Positions 44,164 through 53,486 of a DNA stretch of 64,000 bases are shown piece after piece. Source of the stretch: Azoarcus_F sp036734105 (GTDB lineage Bacteria; Pseudomonadota; Gammaproteobacteria; Burkholderiales; Rhodocyclaceae); NCBI GenBank assembly GCA_036734105.1, contig DAIMZH010000003.1, forward strand, positions 73,558-137,557. The letters are read 5' to 3'. The position numbers and the translations under genes were made by a program. The notes below the pieces were generated by a model that saw only the letters and a program-made list of their open reading frames with translations, made no database searches and was not told the origin of the DNA. Position 1 is the stretch's first letter. Every line of letters starts with the position of its first letter.

Positions 44164-44928
44164 CTACTGCGCAAAGTGCCGCCTGAGCCCAGCCATCAAG
44201 CCATCATCGCCAGCATCGGTGAGGACGACATTTTCAAACCCTGCGTCCAGACAGAAGTCGGCGATCCTGGTGTGCGGAACAAAAACCGTGGTACCCAGCA
44301 CCACCGCTCCCCCATCGCCCAGAAGCCCAGCAAGATATCGCACACCCTCACTGCTCGTGAGCAAAATGGCATCAAGATTACCCTTGCCAGCAAGTTCGAT
44401 GAGTGGCTGTGCATCCGCCTGAGGGCAAAAGCGGTGATACACGCTGACATGCTCGACGCTCGCGCCGTGGTCAAGAAGATACTGCCCGAGCAGTTCCCGG
44501 CCACCGTCGCCGCGGAAAATCACCACCCGCTTGCCAGCAACGGCCCCCGGCAAGAACTCGGGCAAGGCGATCACCGACTCTGTATCAAAGCCGCTGGAAG
44601 GGGCTATCACCTTGTTGAAGCCGCGCTCACGGAGTGCCCGCTCACTCCCCCCGCCTACGGTCGCCACCGGCAAACCAACAGGCCAGGCCCGCCGCGACAG
44701 CACCACATCAAGTGCATGACGCACCGCGTTCGGGCTGACGAAAAACGCCAGATCGAAGTCATCCAGCCGATCGACTACCGACTGCAAAGGCGCCTCGTCA
44801 TCAATCGGCGCGATACCGAGCAAGGGAAAAACCACTGGCACCGCACACTCGGCGCGCAACGCCTCGCAAATCGGCTGCACCTGCCCCTCTGGCCGTGTAA
44901 CCACGACGTGACGGCCGACCAGAGACAT
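44164..44928 (-). CDS. hemD: Uroporphyrinogen III synthase
   Basis: A 254-residue cytoplasmic enzyme that closes hydroxymethylbilane with ring D inversion. The family is poorly conserved; recognised segments are VVVTRPEGQVQPICEALR, DLAFFVSPNAVRHAL and ILLTSSEGVRYL. ATG 44928 lies five bases after the hemC stop; a TTG at 44937 overlapping that stop is possible. It follows hemC, as in most proteobacteria. Confidence 0.92.
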   Translation of the reverse strand: MSLVGRHVVVTRPEGQVQPICEALRAECAVPVVFPLLGIAPIDDEAPLQSVVDRLDDFDLAFFVSPNAVRHALDVVLSRRAWPVGLPVATVGGGSERALRERGFNKVIAPSSGFDTESVIALPEFLPGAVAGKRVVIFRGDGGRELLGQYLLDHGASVEHVSVYHRFCPQADAQPLIELAGKGNLDAILLTSSEGVRYLAGLLGDGGAVVLGTTVFVPHTRIADFCLDAGFENVVLTDAGDDGLMAGLRRHFAQ

Positions 44929-44933
44929 CAGGC

Positions 44934-45875
44934 TCAACCCAGTTCAGCCAGAATCTGCTCTGCGCCGCTGGCTCGCAGCGCCTCGGCCACCTCCAGCCCA
45001 AGCGCCTCAGCATCCGCCGGATCACCCTCGCGTTCGACACGCACGAAGCGGCTTGCGTCGGGCAGCGCCACAAATCCACGCAGCCACAGCCGCCCCTCGC
45101 GCAGAACAGCATAGGCACCCAGCGGCACTTCACAGCTTCCGCCCAGCGCGCGCGACACTGCCCGCTCAGCCAGCACACAAGCGGCCGTATCCGGGTCGTG
45201 CAACGGGGTCAGCCAGCCCGCGACATCCTTACGCTCGGAGAGGCATTCAATGCCCAGTGCGCCCTGACCGGCTGACGGCAGAGACACTTCAGCGGGCAAC
45301 TCACAGCGAATACGCTCACTCAGACCAAGCCGCTTGAGGCCGGCCGCCGCCAGAATGATCGCGTCGTATTGCCCCTCATCCAGCTTGCGCAGCCGGGTAT
45401 CGAGATTGCCACGCAGACTGGTCACGCCAAGATAGGGATAATTGGCGTGAATCTGCGACTCGCGCCGCAAGGAAGATGTGCCTACAACAGCCCCTGGCGG
45501 CATGTCGGCCAGGCTCTCATAGCGATTTGAAACAAAGGCATCCAGCGGCACTTCGCGCGCGCTGATGCAAGGCAGAGCGAATTCGCTGGCAAGCATCATC
45601 GGCACATCCTTCATGGAATGTACGGCGATATCTGCCTGCCCATCGAGCAGCGCGGTTTCGAGTTCCTTGACGAAAAGTCCCTTGCCACCAACCTTGGCGA
45701 GCGGACGATCCAGAATCTGGTCCCCCCGGGTGGTCATACCTAGTAGCTCGACGCGGCAGTTTGGATACAATGACTCCAGCCGTGCCTTGACATGCTCGGC
45801 CTGCCAAAGCGCCAGACGGCTCTCTCGGGTTGCAATGACGATACGCTCGGGTGCCGGAGTTTGGACAGTATTCAC
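44934..45875 (-). CDS. hemC: Hydroxymethylbilane synthase (porphobilinogen deaminase)
   Basis: A 313-residue enzyme linking four porphobilinogens. Motifs: IATRESRLALWQAEHVKARL, TTRGDQILDRPLAKVGGKGLFVKELE, AVHSMKDVP, GTSSLRRESQI and the dipyrromethane-binding Cys region in RAVSRALGGSCEVPLGAYA. The start is GTG 45875, only 33 bases from the divergent thioredoxin-like gene. Confidence 0.96.
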   Translation of the reverse strand: MNTVQTPAPERIVIATRESRLALWQAEHVKARLESLYPNCRVELLGMTTRGDQILDRPLAKVGGKGLFVKELETALLDGQADIAVHSMKDVPMMLASEFALPCISAREVPLDAFVSNRYESLADMPPGAVVGTSSLRRESQIHANYPYLGVTSLRGNLDTRLRKLDEGQYDAIILAAAGLKRLGLSERIRCELPAEVSLPSAGQGALGIECLSERKDVAGWLTPLHDPDTAACVLAERAVSRALGGSCEVPLGAYAVLREGRLWLRGFVALPDASRFVRVEREGDPADAEALGLEVAEALRASGAEQILAELG

Positions 45876-45908
45876 TTTAGCGGAGACTCGTTGTTGTTCA
45901 GATTATTG

Positions 45909-46439
45909 ATGCGCATCAAACCCACCAGAGGCACGCGCGCCTCGGTCAGCCTGATACGCTTGGTGGCCGGAATTCTAGCATGGGGACTAGGGAGCGCCTT
46001 TGCTGCGGGTCAATTCCAGCAATTGGAGCTGGCGGCGGACTTGTTGGCAGACGCACAGTCAATGAAGGCGCACGCCCAGCCCATGGTCATCCTGTTCAGT
46101 CAGCGCAACTGCAACTGGTGTGACCGCGCCCGCACTCAACTGGCCCCATTGGTAGCCGAGTTTGAGCCCGGCCAGGGTGCGCTGTTTCGCCAGGTTGACA
46201 TAGACCGCGATGCTGCGCTCACCGACTTTGCCGGCAACACCACCACCCATCGCCGCTTTGCCCGCGAACACGGCGCGCGCTTCACCCCAACCCTGATGGT
46301 TTTCGGGCCGGACGGCCAGACGCTGGGCGAGCCGATACTCGGCATGCGGCTACCCGATTTCTACAATCATTACGTCATGCTCGCCATTGAGCACGCCCGC
46401 GCGAGAATCCAAAACCCCACACAGGAAGCAAGACCATGA
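45909..46439 (+). CDS. Periplasmic thioredoxin-fold protein
   Basis: A 176-residue secreted protein. The signal peptide is about residues 1-33 (LVAGILAWGLGSAFAAGQ). The thioredoxin domain has active site C68-N-W-C71 (ILFSQRNCNWCDRAR) and the cis-proline region RFTPTLMVFGPDG. It resembles SoxW or DsbD-like reductants; the partner is unknown. ATG 45909 is chosen because it starts the signal peptide; the frame is open upstream inside hemC on the opposite strand. Its stop overlaps ppc (ATGA). Confidence 0.88.
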   Translation: MRIKPTRGTRASVSLIRLVAGILAWGLGSAFAAGQFQQLELAADLLADAQSMKAHAQPMVILFSQRNCNWCDRARTQLAPLVAEFEPGQGALFRQVDIDRDAALTDFAGNTTTHRRFAREHGARFTPTLMVFGPDGQTLGEPILGMRLPDFYNHYVMLAIEHARARIQNPTQEARP

Positions 46440-49180
46440 CTCAGGACAAGGACGCTCCACTGTTCGACGACATCCGCATGCTTGGACGCTTGCTTGGCGA
46501 CACCGTGCGCGATCAGCAGGGCGAGGCTACCTTCGACCTGATCGAACGAATCCGCCAAACGTCGGTGCGATTTCGGCGCAATGACGACCTCAGCGCTCGC
46601 CGCGAACTGGAAGCCCTGCTGGACGCCTTGTCACGGGAACAAACCATTCAGGTAGTCCGCAGTTTCAGCTACTTTTCTCACTTGGCCAACATCGCAGAGG
46701 ACCAACACCATATAAGGCGGGCGCGTCATCATAGCTGCGCCGGTTCGCCGCCGCGTCCGGGCAGCCTGGCACGCGCGCTGCAGTCTGCGCTTGAGACCGG
46801 CCATAGCCCTTCGGAACTGACCAGCTTCTTCAACGGTGCGGCAATATCGCCGGTTCTTACGGCCCACCCTACCGAAGTTCAGCGCAAGAGCATTCTCAAC
46901 TGCCAGGCGGAAATTGCACGTTTGCTGGACAGTCGAGACCGCCTTCAACTCACGCCGCAAGAGTCTGCGGACAATGACGAGGCACTGCGGCGCGCCGTGC
47001 TGACACTGTGGCAAACCCGCATGATGCGCCCGGCCCGGCTTTCGGTCATAGACGAGGTCGCCAATGGATTGTCCTATTACCACTCCACCTTCCTGCAGCA
47101 GTTGCCGCGCCTTTACGCTGACATAGAAGACAGCCTGGCTGACAACGCGGGCGGACAAACTTGCGAGTTGCCGACCTTCTTCCGTGTTGGTAGCTGGATT
47201 GGAGGCGACCGCGACGGCCATCCCTTCGTCACCGCCGAAGTCCTGCAGCGCACGCAACGCATGCAAGCCAGCGTGGCGCTGACTTTTTACCTTGAACAAC
47301 TGCACGCCCTGGGTGCCATTCTGCCACTTGCCAACGGACTGATCAGCGCATCCGAGGCCTTGATGGCGCTGGCCGAAGAATCGCCGGACCAATCACCCCA
47401 GCGCAAGGACGAACCCTACCGGCGGGCAATCTCCGGCATTTATGCGCGCCTGGCCAGCACGCACAAAGCCTTGCTGGGCGCGCCTCCGGCCCGTGCTGCG
47501 ATTGCGCAGGCGCCCGCCTATGCCAGCGCCGACGAACTTGCCGACGATCTCGACACCATTCACCGCTCCCTGCTCGCCAACGGCTCGGCGGCCCTGTCGC
47601 GCGGCCCGCTGCGCCATCTGCGGCGAGCAGTCCGGGTATTCGGTTTTCATCTCGCACCGGTGGACCTTCGTCAGAACTCCGATATCTTCGAGCGCGTCGT
47701 GGCCGAGCTCTTCGCCCAGGTCCAGGCAGATGTCGACTACCTGTCGCTGACCGAAGAGGCCCGTGTCACATTGCTTCAGGGCGAACTCGCCTCAAGCCGA
47801 CCGCTGGCCTCTCCACACCTGCACTATTCGGAAGAAACCGAATCCGAACTGGCGATCTTCCGCGCTGCACGCAGCGCTCATCTGCAATTTGGCAGCGCTT
47901 CCCTGCCCAACTTCATCATCTCCAAGGCGGCCAGCGTTTCCGACCTGCTGGAACTCGCCCTGCTGCTGAAGGAGGCCGGCATCCTGCGCCCACACGAGAA
48001 CGCACTCGATGCCAACCTGATCCCGCTGTTCGAGACCATCGACGACCTCGAAGCCGCACCCGGCATCATGGACAGCCTGCTGTCCCTGCCGTTTTACCGT
48101 CGACTGCTGGAAGCCCGCGGCTGTAGCCAGGAGGTCATGCTCGGTTACTCCGACAGCAACAAGGACGGCGGCTTTCTCACCTCCGGTTGGTCGCTGTACA
48201 AGGCCGAGATCGGCTTGGTCGAGGTCTTCGCCCGGCACGGCGTGCGTTTGCGGCTGTTCCACGGTCGCGGCGGCTCGGTGGGTCGCGGCGGCGGCCCAAG
48301 CTATCAGGCCATCCTCGCCCAGCCTGGCGGTGCAGTTCAAGGGCAGATCCGGCTCACCGAACAAGGAGAAGTGATAGGCGCAAAATACGCCAACCCTGAG
48401 GTGGGCCGACGCAACCTCGAAGTGCTGGTGGCAGCCACCCTCGAAGCCTCGCTGCTGACAGACCGCAGCGCGGCACCCGACCCACAGTTTCTCGATACCA
48501 TGCAGTTCTTGTCAGACACCGCCTTCAATGCCTATCGCGGTTTGGTCTACGACACAGAAGGTTTCGAGAAATACTTCTGGGAGTCCACCGTCATCTCCGA
48601 AATCGCCGAGTTGAACATTGGCTCCCGTCCTGCTTCGCGCAAAAAGAGCACGCGCATAGAGGATTTGCGCGCAATCCCGTGGGTTTTCAGTTGGGCGCAA
48701 TGCCGGCTAATGCTGCCCGGCTGGTATGGTTTTGGCAGTGCAGTGCGTGCCTGGCTGGAAGCGCACCCCACGGATGGGCTTGAGCAGTTGCAGCACATGT
48801 ACCACGACTGGTCCTTCTTCGCCATGCTGCTGTCCAACATGGACATGGTGCTGGCCAAATCCGACATCGCCATCGCCTCACGCTATGCCGGCCTGGTCAA
48901 GGACGTTGCCCTGCGCGAGGCCATTTTCAGCCGGGTTCAGGCAGAGCACGAAGCCACCGTCCAAGCTCTGCTAGCCATTAGCGGCCAACAAGAGTTGCTT
49001 GACGGCAACCCCCTGCTCAAGCGCTCGATACGCAACCGCTTTCCCTATCTGGACCCGCTCAACCATGTGCAGGTGGAGCTATTGCGCCGACACCGCGAAC
49101 GCCACGACGACGAACGCATACGCCTTGGTATCCAGATTTCGATCAACGGCATCGCGGCCGGTTTGAGAAACAGTGGCTGA
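46436..49180 (+). CDS. ppc: Phosphoenolpyruvate carboxylase
   Basis: A 914-residue anaplerotic enzyme making oxaloacetate from PEP and bicarbonate. Active-site motifs: VLTAHPTEVQRKS (catalytic His), GGDRDGHPFVT, MLGYSDSNKDGGFLTSGW and LFHGRGGSVGRGGGPSY. The C-terminus ends GLRNSG, against the common MRNTG. ATG 46436 overlaps the thioredoxin-like gene's stop. Divergent from hemC. Confidence 0.97.
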   Translation: MTQDKDAPLFDDIRMLGRLLGDTVRDQQGEATFDLIERIRQTSVRFRRNDDLSARRELEALLDALSREQTIQVVRSFSYFSHLANIAEDQHHIRRARHHSCAGSPPRPGSLARALQSALETGHSPSELTSFFNGAAISPVLTAHPTEVQRKSILNCQAEIARLLDSRDRLQLTPQESADNDEALRRAVLTLWQTRMMRPARLSVIDEVANGLSYYHSTFLQQLPRLYADIEDSLADNAGGQTCELPTFFRVGSWIGGDRDGHPFVTAEVLQRTQRMQASVALTFYLEQLHALGAILPLANGLISASEALMALAEESPDQSPQRKDEPYRRAISGIYARLASTHKALLGAPPARAAIAQAPAYASADELADDLDTIHRSLLANGSAALSRGPLRHLRRAVRVFGFHLAPVDLRQNSDIFERVVAELFAQVQADVDYLSLTEEARVTLLQGELASSRPLASPHLHYSEETESELAIFRAARSAHLQFGSASLPNFIISKAASVSDLLELALLLKEAGILRPHENALDANLIPLFETIDDLEAAPGIMDSLLSLPFYRRLLEARGCSQEVMLGYSDSNKDGGFLTSGWSLYKAEIGLVEVFARHGVRLRLFHGRGGSVGRGGGPSYQAILAQPGGAVQGQIRLTEQGEVIGAKYANPEVGRRNLEVLVAATLEASLLTDRSAAPDPQFLDTMQFLSDTAFNAYRGLVYDTEGFEKYFWESTVISEIAELNIGSRPASRKKSTRIEDLRAIPWVFSWAQCRLMLPGWYGFGSAVRAWLEAHPTDGLEQLQHMYHDWSFFAMLLSNMDMVLAKSDIAIASRYAGLVKDVALREAIFSRVQAEHEATVQALLAISGQQELLDGNPLLKRSIRNRFPYLDPLNHVQVELLRRHRERHDDERIRLGIQISINGIAAGLRNSG

Positions 49181-49407
49181 GCCACCATGAAGGCGACTTC
49201 TGGCATACCCCTTACTCCGCTGCTACCATGAAATCAGCCGCTGCAAAGTGTCAGAGGATATCTCCGGTCAAGGGAACCATCGTGCTTGACGTACCCCTCT
49301 GAATGAAGACCAGGACTCATGACCGGTTTTCTGGCGCACTGAAGGACTGATTTTGCAAGCAAGGTCCTAACGGCGATACACAACCACAACTGCAACGGAG
49401 GCAGCTC

Positions 49408-52128
49408 ATGACCAAGGATGTTTTCCAGGCGCTGCGACCACTACGCAGCACTGCACAAGGTGCCCGTTTCTTCTCGCTGCCGGTGCTTGAACAGACCGGC
49501 GTGGCCAAAATCTCCCGGCTACCGGTTTCAATACGTATCGTGCTGGAGTCGGTGCTGCGCAACTGTGACGGTCGCAAGGTGACCGAATCCCATGTCCGCG
49601 AGCTGGCAAACTGGCAACCCAACGCAGAACGCAACGCAGAGATTCCGTTCATCGTATCTCGTGTCGTGCTGCAGGACTTCACCGGCGTGCCCTTGTTGTG
49701 TGATCTCGCGGCAATGCGCAATGTCGCCAATGACATGGACCGTGACCCCAAGCTGATCGAACCACTCGTACCGGTAGACCTGGTGGTCGACCACTCGGTG
49801 CAGGTTGACCACTATGGCTCACCAGACGCCTTGCGCCAGAACATGTCGCTGGAATTTCAACGGAACCGCGAACGCTACCAGTTTCTCAAATGGGGCATGC
49901 AGGCGTTCGACACCTTCAAGGTCGTTCCGCCGGGCATCGGGATCGTGCATCAGATCAACCTCGAATACCTGTTCCGCGGCGTACGTGGCCACGATGACGG
50001 TGACGGTGACGGCATGCTCTATTACCCGGACACACTGGTCGGCACCGACTCCCACACCACCATGATCAATGGTGTCGGCGTCGTCGGCTGGGGGGTCGGA
50101 GGCATCGAGGCCGAAGCCGCCATGCTGGGGCAACCCGTGTACATGCTTACCCCTGACGTGATTGGCGTTGAGTTGACCGGAAAACTGGCAGAGGGCGTGA
50201 CGGCAACCGACCTGGTGCTCACTGTCACCGAGATGCTGCGCCGTGAGAAGGTGGTCGGCAAGTTCGTCGAATTTTTCGGGGAAGGAACCGCCAGCCTGTC
50301 GGTGACCGATCGCGCCACCATCGCCAACATGGCACCCGAATATGGCGCCACAATGGGCTTCTTCCCGGTTGATGAAAAAACCATCGACTACATGCGCAAC
50401 ACCGGACGTAGCGAAGAAGAGTGTAACCTGCTCGAGGCCTACTTCAAGGCACAGAACATGTTTGGCGTGCCACGCTCGGGCGACATCGACTACACCCGCA
50501 GCCTGAGTCTGGACCTGTCGTCCATCGTGCCATCGCTGGCTGGCCCCAAGCGCCCGCAGGACCGGATCGAACTCCAGAACATGGAAGACGTGTTTGACCG
50601 GCTGCTCGAACTGCCCGAAGCCGATGACGGTTTTGGCGTACCAGAAGCCTCGCTGGGCACCCGCTTTCCGACCCGCTTGCCCGATGTCACTCTTGGCCAT
50701 GGCGACGTGCTGATTGCCGCCATCACCTCCTGCACCAACACCAGCAACCCGGCGGTGCTGATTGCCGCGGGCCTGCTCGCCCGGAAAGCGGTCGAAAAAG
50801 GGCTCACTGTCGCACCCCACATCAAGACTTCGCTGGCACCCGGCTCACGGGTCGTCACCGACTACCTTGAAAAGGCCGGGCTTCTGCAAGCACTCGCCAA
50901 GCTTGGGTTTGCGCTCGCTGGCTATGGCTGCACCACCTGTATCGGCAACTCCGGCGACCTTGCCCCCGAGCTGAACGAAGCGATCACCGAAAACAAGGTG
51001 GTTGCTGCGGCTGTACTGTCCGGCAACCGCAACTTCGAGGCGCGCATACATCCCAACATTCGCGCCAACTTCCTGGCTTCGCCGCCACTCGTGGTTGCCT
51101 TTGCCATCGCCGGTCGTGCCAACGTCGACCTGGTCAACGAGCCGCTGGGCAAGGACACCGATGGTCACCTCGTATTCTTGCGCGACATCTGGCCAAGTTC
51201 TGATGAAATCGCAGAGGTCATGCCCTTTGCCATGGACCCGGCCACCTTCAAGCGGCTTTACGCCGACTTCTCCAAGGATCACGAGCTCTGGAACGAGATC
51301 CCGACGACACACGGCCAGATCTATGAATGGCCCGAGTCCACCTACATTGCCAGGCCGCCCTTCTTTGACGGTTTTGACATGTCGCCACCGGACATCAATG
51401 AGATAAAAGGCGCAAAAGCATTGTTGCTGCTAGGCGACTCGGTGACAACCGACCACATCTCCCCTGCCGGCGCCTTTGCCGACACCACCCCAGCCGGACA
51501 ATGGCTCAAAGCCCATGGCGTGGAGCGCAAGGACTTCAACTCTTACGGCTCCAGGCGCGGCAACCACGACGTCATGATACGGGGCACCTTCGCCAACGTC
51601 AGGATCAAGAACATGATGCTGCCTCCCGATGAGGGAGGCAAACGCGTGGAAGGCGGTTTCACGCTGCTCGAAGGCAAAAAGACGACTGTCTTTGATGCCG
51701 CCGAGGCGCACCAGCACAAGGGCACCGCAACCGTGGTTTTTGCCGGCGAGGAATATGGCACCGGATCAAGCCGGGACTGGGCCGCAAAGGGCACCTTGCT
51801 GCTCGGCGTCAAGGCAGTGATCGCACGCAGCTTCGAGCGCATACATCGCTCCAACCTGGTCGGTATGGGCGTTTTGCCGCTGCAGTTCAAGGACGACATG
51901 TCATGGCAAAAGCTCAAGCTCGACGGCTCTGAAACCTACGACATTGTCGGTCTGGGCGATGAGCTTCAGGCTCAGCAGGACATGACCATGATCATTCATA
52001 GGGCTGACGGCAGCAACGAAGAGATCACGCTTCTGTGCCGCATCGACACCCCGGTAGAGGTTGATTACTATCGCCATGGCGGCATCCTGCCATTCGTGCT
52101 CCGAGAAATCCTCTCACGGCAGGACTGA
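49408..52128 (+). CDS. acnA: Aconitate hydratase A
   Basis: A 906-residue Fe-S hydratase of the citrate cycle, AcnA/IRP1 type. Cluster ligands are in ITSCTNTSNPAVLIAAG and GYGCTTCIGNSG. Substrate-binding segments include YYPDTLVGTDSHTTMINGVG and the C-terminal swivelling domain with EYGTGSSRDWAAKGT. ATG 49408 is preceded by CGGAGG. The 227 bases upstream hold no gene. Confidence 0.97.
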   Translation: MTKDVFQALRPLRSTAQGARFFSLPVLEQTGVAKISRLPVSIRIVLESVLRNCDGRKVTESHVRELANWQPNAERNAEIPFIVSRVVLQDFTGVPLLCDLAAMRNVANDMDRDPKLIEPLVPVDLVVDHSVQVDHYGSPDALRQNMSLEFQRNRERYQFLKWGMQAFDTFKVVPPGIGIVHQINLEYLFRGVRGHDDGDGDGMLYYPDTLVGTDSHTTMINGVGVVGWGVGGIEAEAAMLGQPVYMLTPDVIGVELTGKLAEGVTATDLVLTVTEMLRREKVVGKFVEFFGEGTASLSVTDRATIANMAPEYGATMGFFPVDEKTIDYMRNTGRSEEECNLLEAYFKAQNMFGVPRSGDIDYTRSLSLDLSSIVPSLAGPKRPQDRIELQNMEDVFDRLLELPEADDGFGVPEASLGTRFPTRLPDVTLGHGDVLIAAITSCTNTSNPAVLIAAGLLARKAVEKGLTVAPHIKTSLAPGSRVVTDYLEKAGLLQALAKLGFALAGYGCTTCIGNSGDLAPELNEAITENKVVAAAVLSGNRNFEARIHPNIRANFLASPPLVVAFAIAGRANVDLVNEPLGKDTDGHLVFLRDIWPSSDEIAEVMPFAMDPATFKRLYADFSKDHELWNEIPTTHGQIYEWPESTYIARPPFFDGFDMSPPDINEIKGAKALLLLGDSVTTDHISPAGAFADTTPAGQWLKAHGVERKDFNSYGSRRGNHDVMIRGTFANVRIKNMMLPPDEGGKRVEGGFTLLEGKKTTVFDAAEAHQHKGTATVVFAGEEYGTGSSRDWAAKGTLLLGVKAVIARSFERIHRSNLVGMGVLPLQFKDDMSWQKLKLDGSETYDIVGLGDELQAQQDMTMIIHRADGSNEEITLLCRIDTPVEVDYYRHGGILPFVLREILSRQD

Positions 52129-52639
52129 GCGCTCGGCAAACCCTGTCTGACATCTCCGTGCGCACCTTTTGTCCAGCAAGCAAGGTGCGTGCGGGGGCTT
52201 GCGGGGACGGGTAAAGGCGCGTTCAAGGACAGGCGCTGTTTGCGGCTGCGACTACGAAATCGGGGAACGGGCAGGCATGGTGGCGGCAGATCATGAAATG
52301 CCATCCGGCCTGGCTTTTAGTGGTCATGGTCACAAACCGGGTGAAAGTACGCTGGCTTTTTTCGGCCCAAATCCGTCGCCCGATGACAATGGCGAATTTC
52401 CGGGCCGTCCGAATGATGCGCCGCTGCTTTTTCCAGTATCCCAGACCGCGACTCGTGGCTATATTGATTGCCGGATTGTCCTTTCTTGATCAGAAACTGC
52501 CGTGTGGTTTAACAAATACTGGTGCTGGACGATCAATTGACTCAAAGAACACTACAGCCGATCAACTGGATTGAATCTGTATGCCGGAAGAGAAACCTCG
52601 TGATGACGCTCGAACCCAGGCCCGGCGTGGAGACAGGCC
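52129..52639. other. Gene-free region downstream of acnA
   Basis: No supportable gene. Two short plus-strand frames (52169-52489 and 52293-52574) and minus-strand frames are open, but their translations look like frame shadows without family features. A hairpin CGCACCTT ... AAGGTGCG (52161-52168 with 52182-52189) lies about 30 bases after the acnA stop without a T-run. Low coding quality together with the adjoining pseudogene suggests decayed DNA. Confidence 0.5.
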
Positions 52640-52963
52640 ATGATTGATGAGGCACCACCGGTTTTCCCTGGGTGATGGCTGGCCCGATCCTGCGTCAATG
52701 CACACCGACACGACTGGTGTGCTGGCTGGCGGTGCGCGAGCCTGTTCGTTTGCGCTTTCTGATAGATCCCGCCGAAGGTATGTTGCGTGAACAGGTGCTT
52801 GTACCCGGTGAGTCGGGTTGTAGGATTCTCACAGCCGGACGGTAGCGGGATCGGCCTGCTCGAACTCGACGCAGAGGGGGTTCCATGGCGCATCCAGCAA
52901 CTGCTCTGCGATGGGCGAAACGTCAGCTTCTCGCGCCGCGAGGCGGAGTCACGTTGGGATTGA
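52640..52963 (+). pseudogene. Decayed PhoD-like phosphatase remnant
   Basis: An ATG at 52640 with GGAG seven bases upstream begins a frame (MIDEAPPVFPG) that hits TGA at 52673. One frame over, translation continues MAGPILRQCTPTRLVCWLAV through to TAG 52843. This resembles the N-terminus of PhoD-like alkaline phosphatases (AGPILRR...R(L/V)V.WL). Back in the first frame, GIGLLELDAEGVPWRIQQLL runs to TGA 52963 and looks like a protein C-terminus. Full-length relatives are several times longer, so an internal deletion and two frameshifts are inferred. Family assignment is from memory of the motif and needs a search. Confidence 0.5.
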
Positions 52964-53044
52964 GCGGTTTGCCGCGAGTGTTGGTGGAAGGCGAAACACC
53001 TGATGCTTGCTACCCTTACTTTTTTTACTTCGGAGTTTATCAAG

Positions 53045-53362
53045 ATGCTGATGACCACCACACCGACCGTCGAAGGTCGTCCAATTCGCAGTTACCATGG
53101 CGTCGTCACCGGAGAGGCGATCATCGGCGCCAACATATTCAAGGACATGTTTGCGGCCGTGCGCGACATCGTCGGTGGCCGCGCTGGTGCTTATGAATCT
53201 ACGTTGCGTTCGGCGCGTGAAGCTGCATTTGCGGAAATGGCAGAGATTGCGAGCGAGAAGGGCGCCAACGCAGTGGTCGGCATCGACGTGGACTACGAGG
53301 TGCTGGGCGAGAAAAACGGAATGCTGATGGTGGCGGTGAGCGGAACGGCCGTGACACTCTGA
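53045..53362 (+). CDS. YbjQ/DUF74 family protein
   Basis: A 105-residue protein of the YbjQ (putative heavy-metal-binding) family. It contains GVVTGEAIIGANIFKDMFAAVRDIVGGRAGAYE and EKGANAVVGIDVDYE. Family members form small pentamers; function is unknown. ATG 53045 follows GGAG at nine bases; ATG 53051 is an alternative. It stands alone between the phosphatase remnant and the sodium channel. Confidence 0.88.
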   Translation: MLMTTTPTVEGRPIRSYHGVVTGEAIIGANIFKDMFAAVRDIVGGRAGAYESTLRSAREAAFAEMAEIASEKGANAVVGIDVDYEVLGEKNGMLMVAVSGTAVTL

Positions 53363-53486
53363 TCCTGTCGCACGATCCGCTTCGACTCACAGGTCATCCC
53401 GAGCGATGAAACGGCCCGCTGTCGACATGCACAGCGGCACTGATCGCATCACGCTCCAATTTGCGCTGGCGCCGATCCGGACTGTC

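Noticed and set aside
52552..53061. 169-codon minus-strand frame
   Set aside because: It is the antisense of the phosphatase remnant and the YbjQ leader; the plus-strand fragments look protein-like while this one does not.
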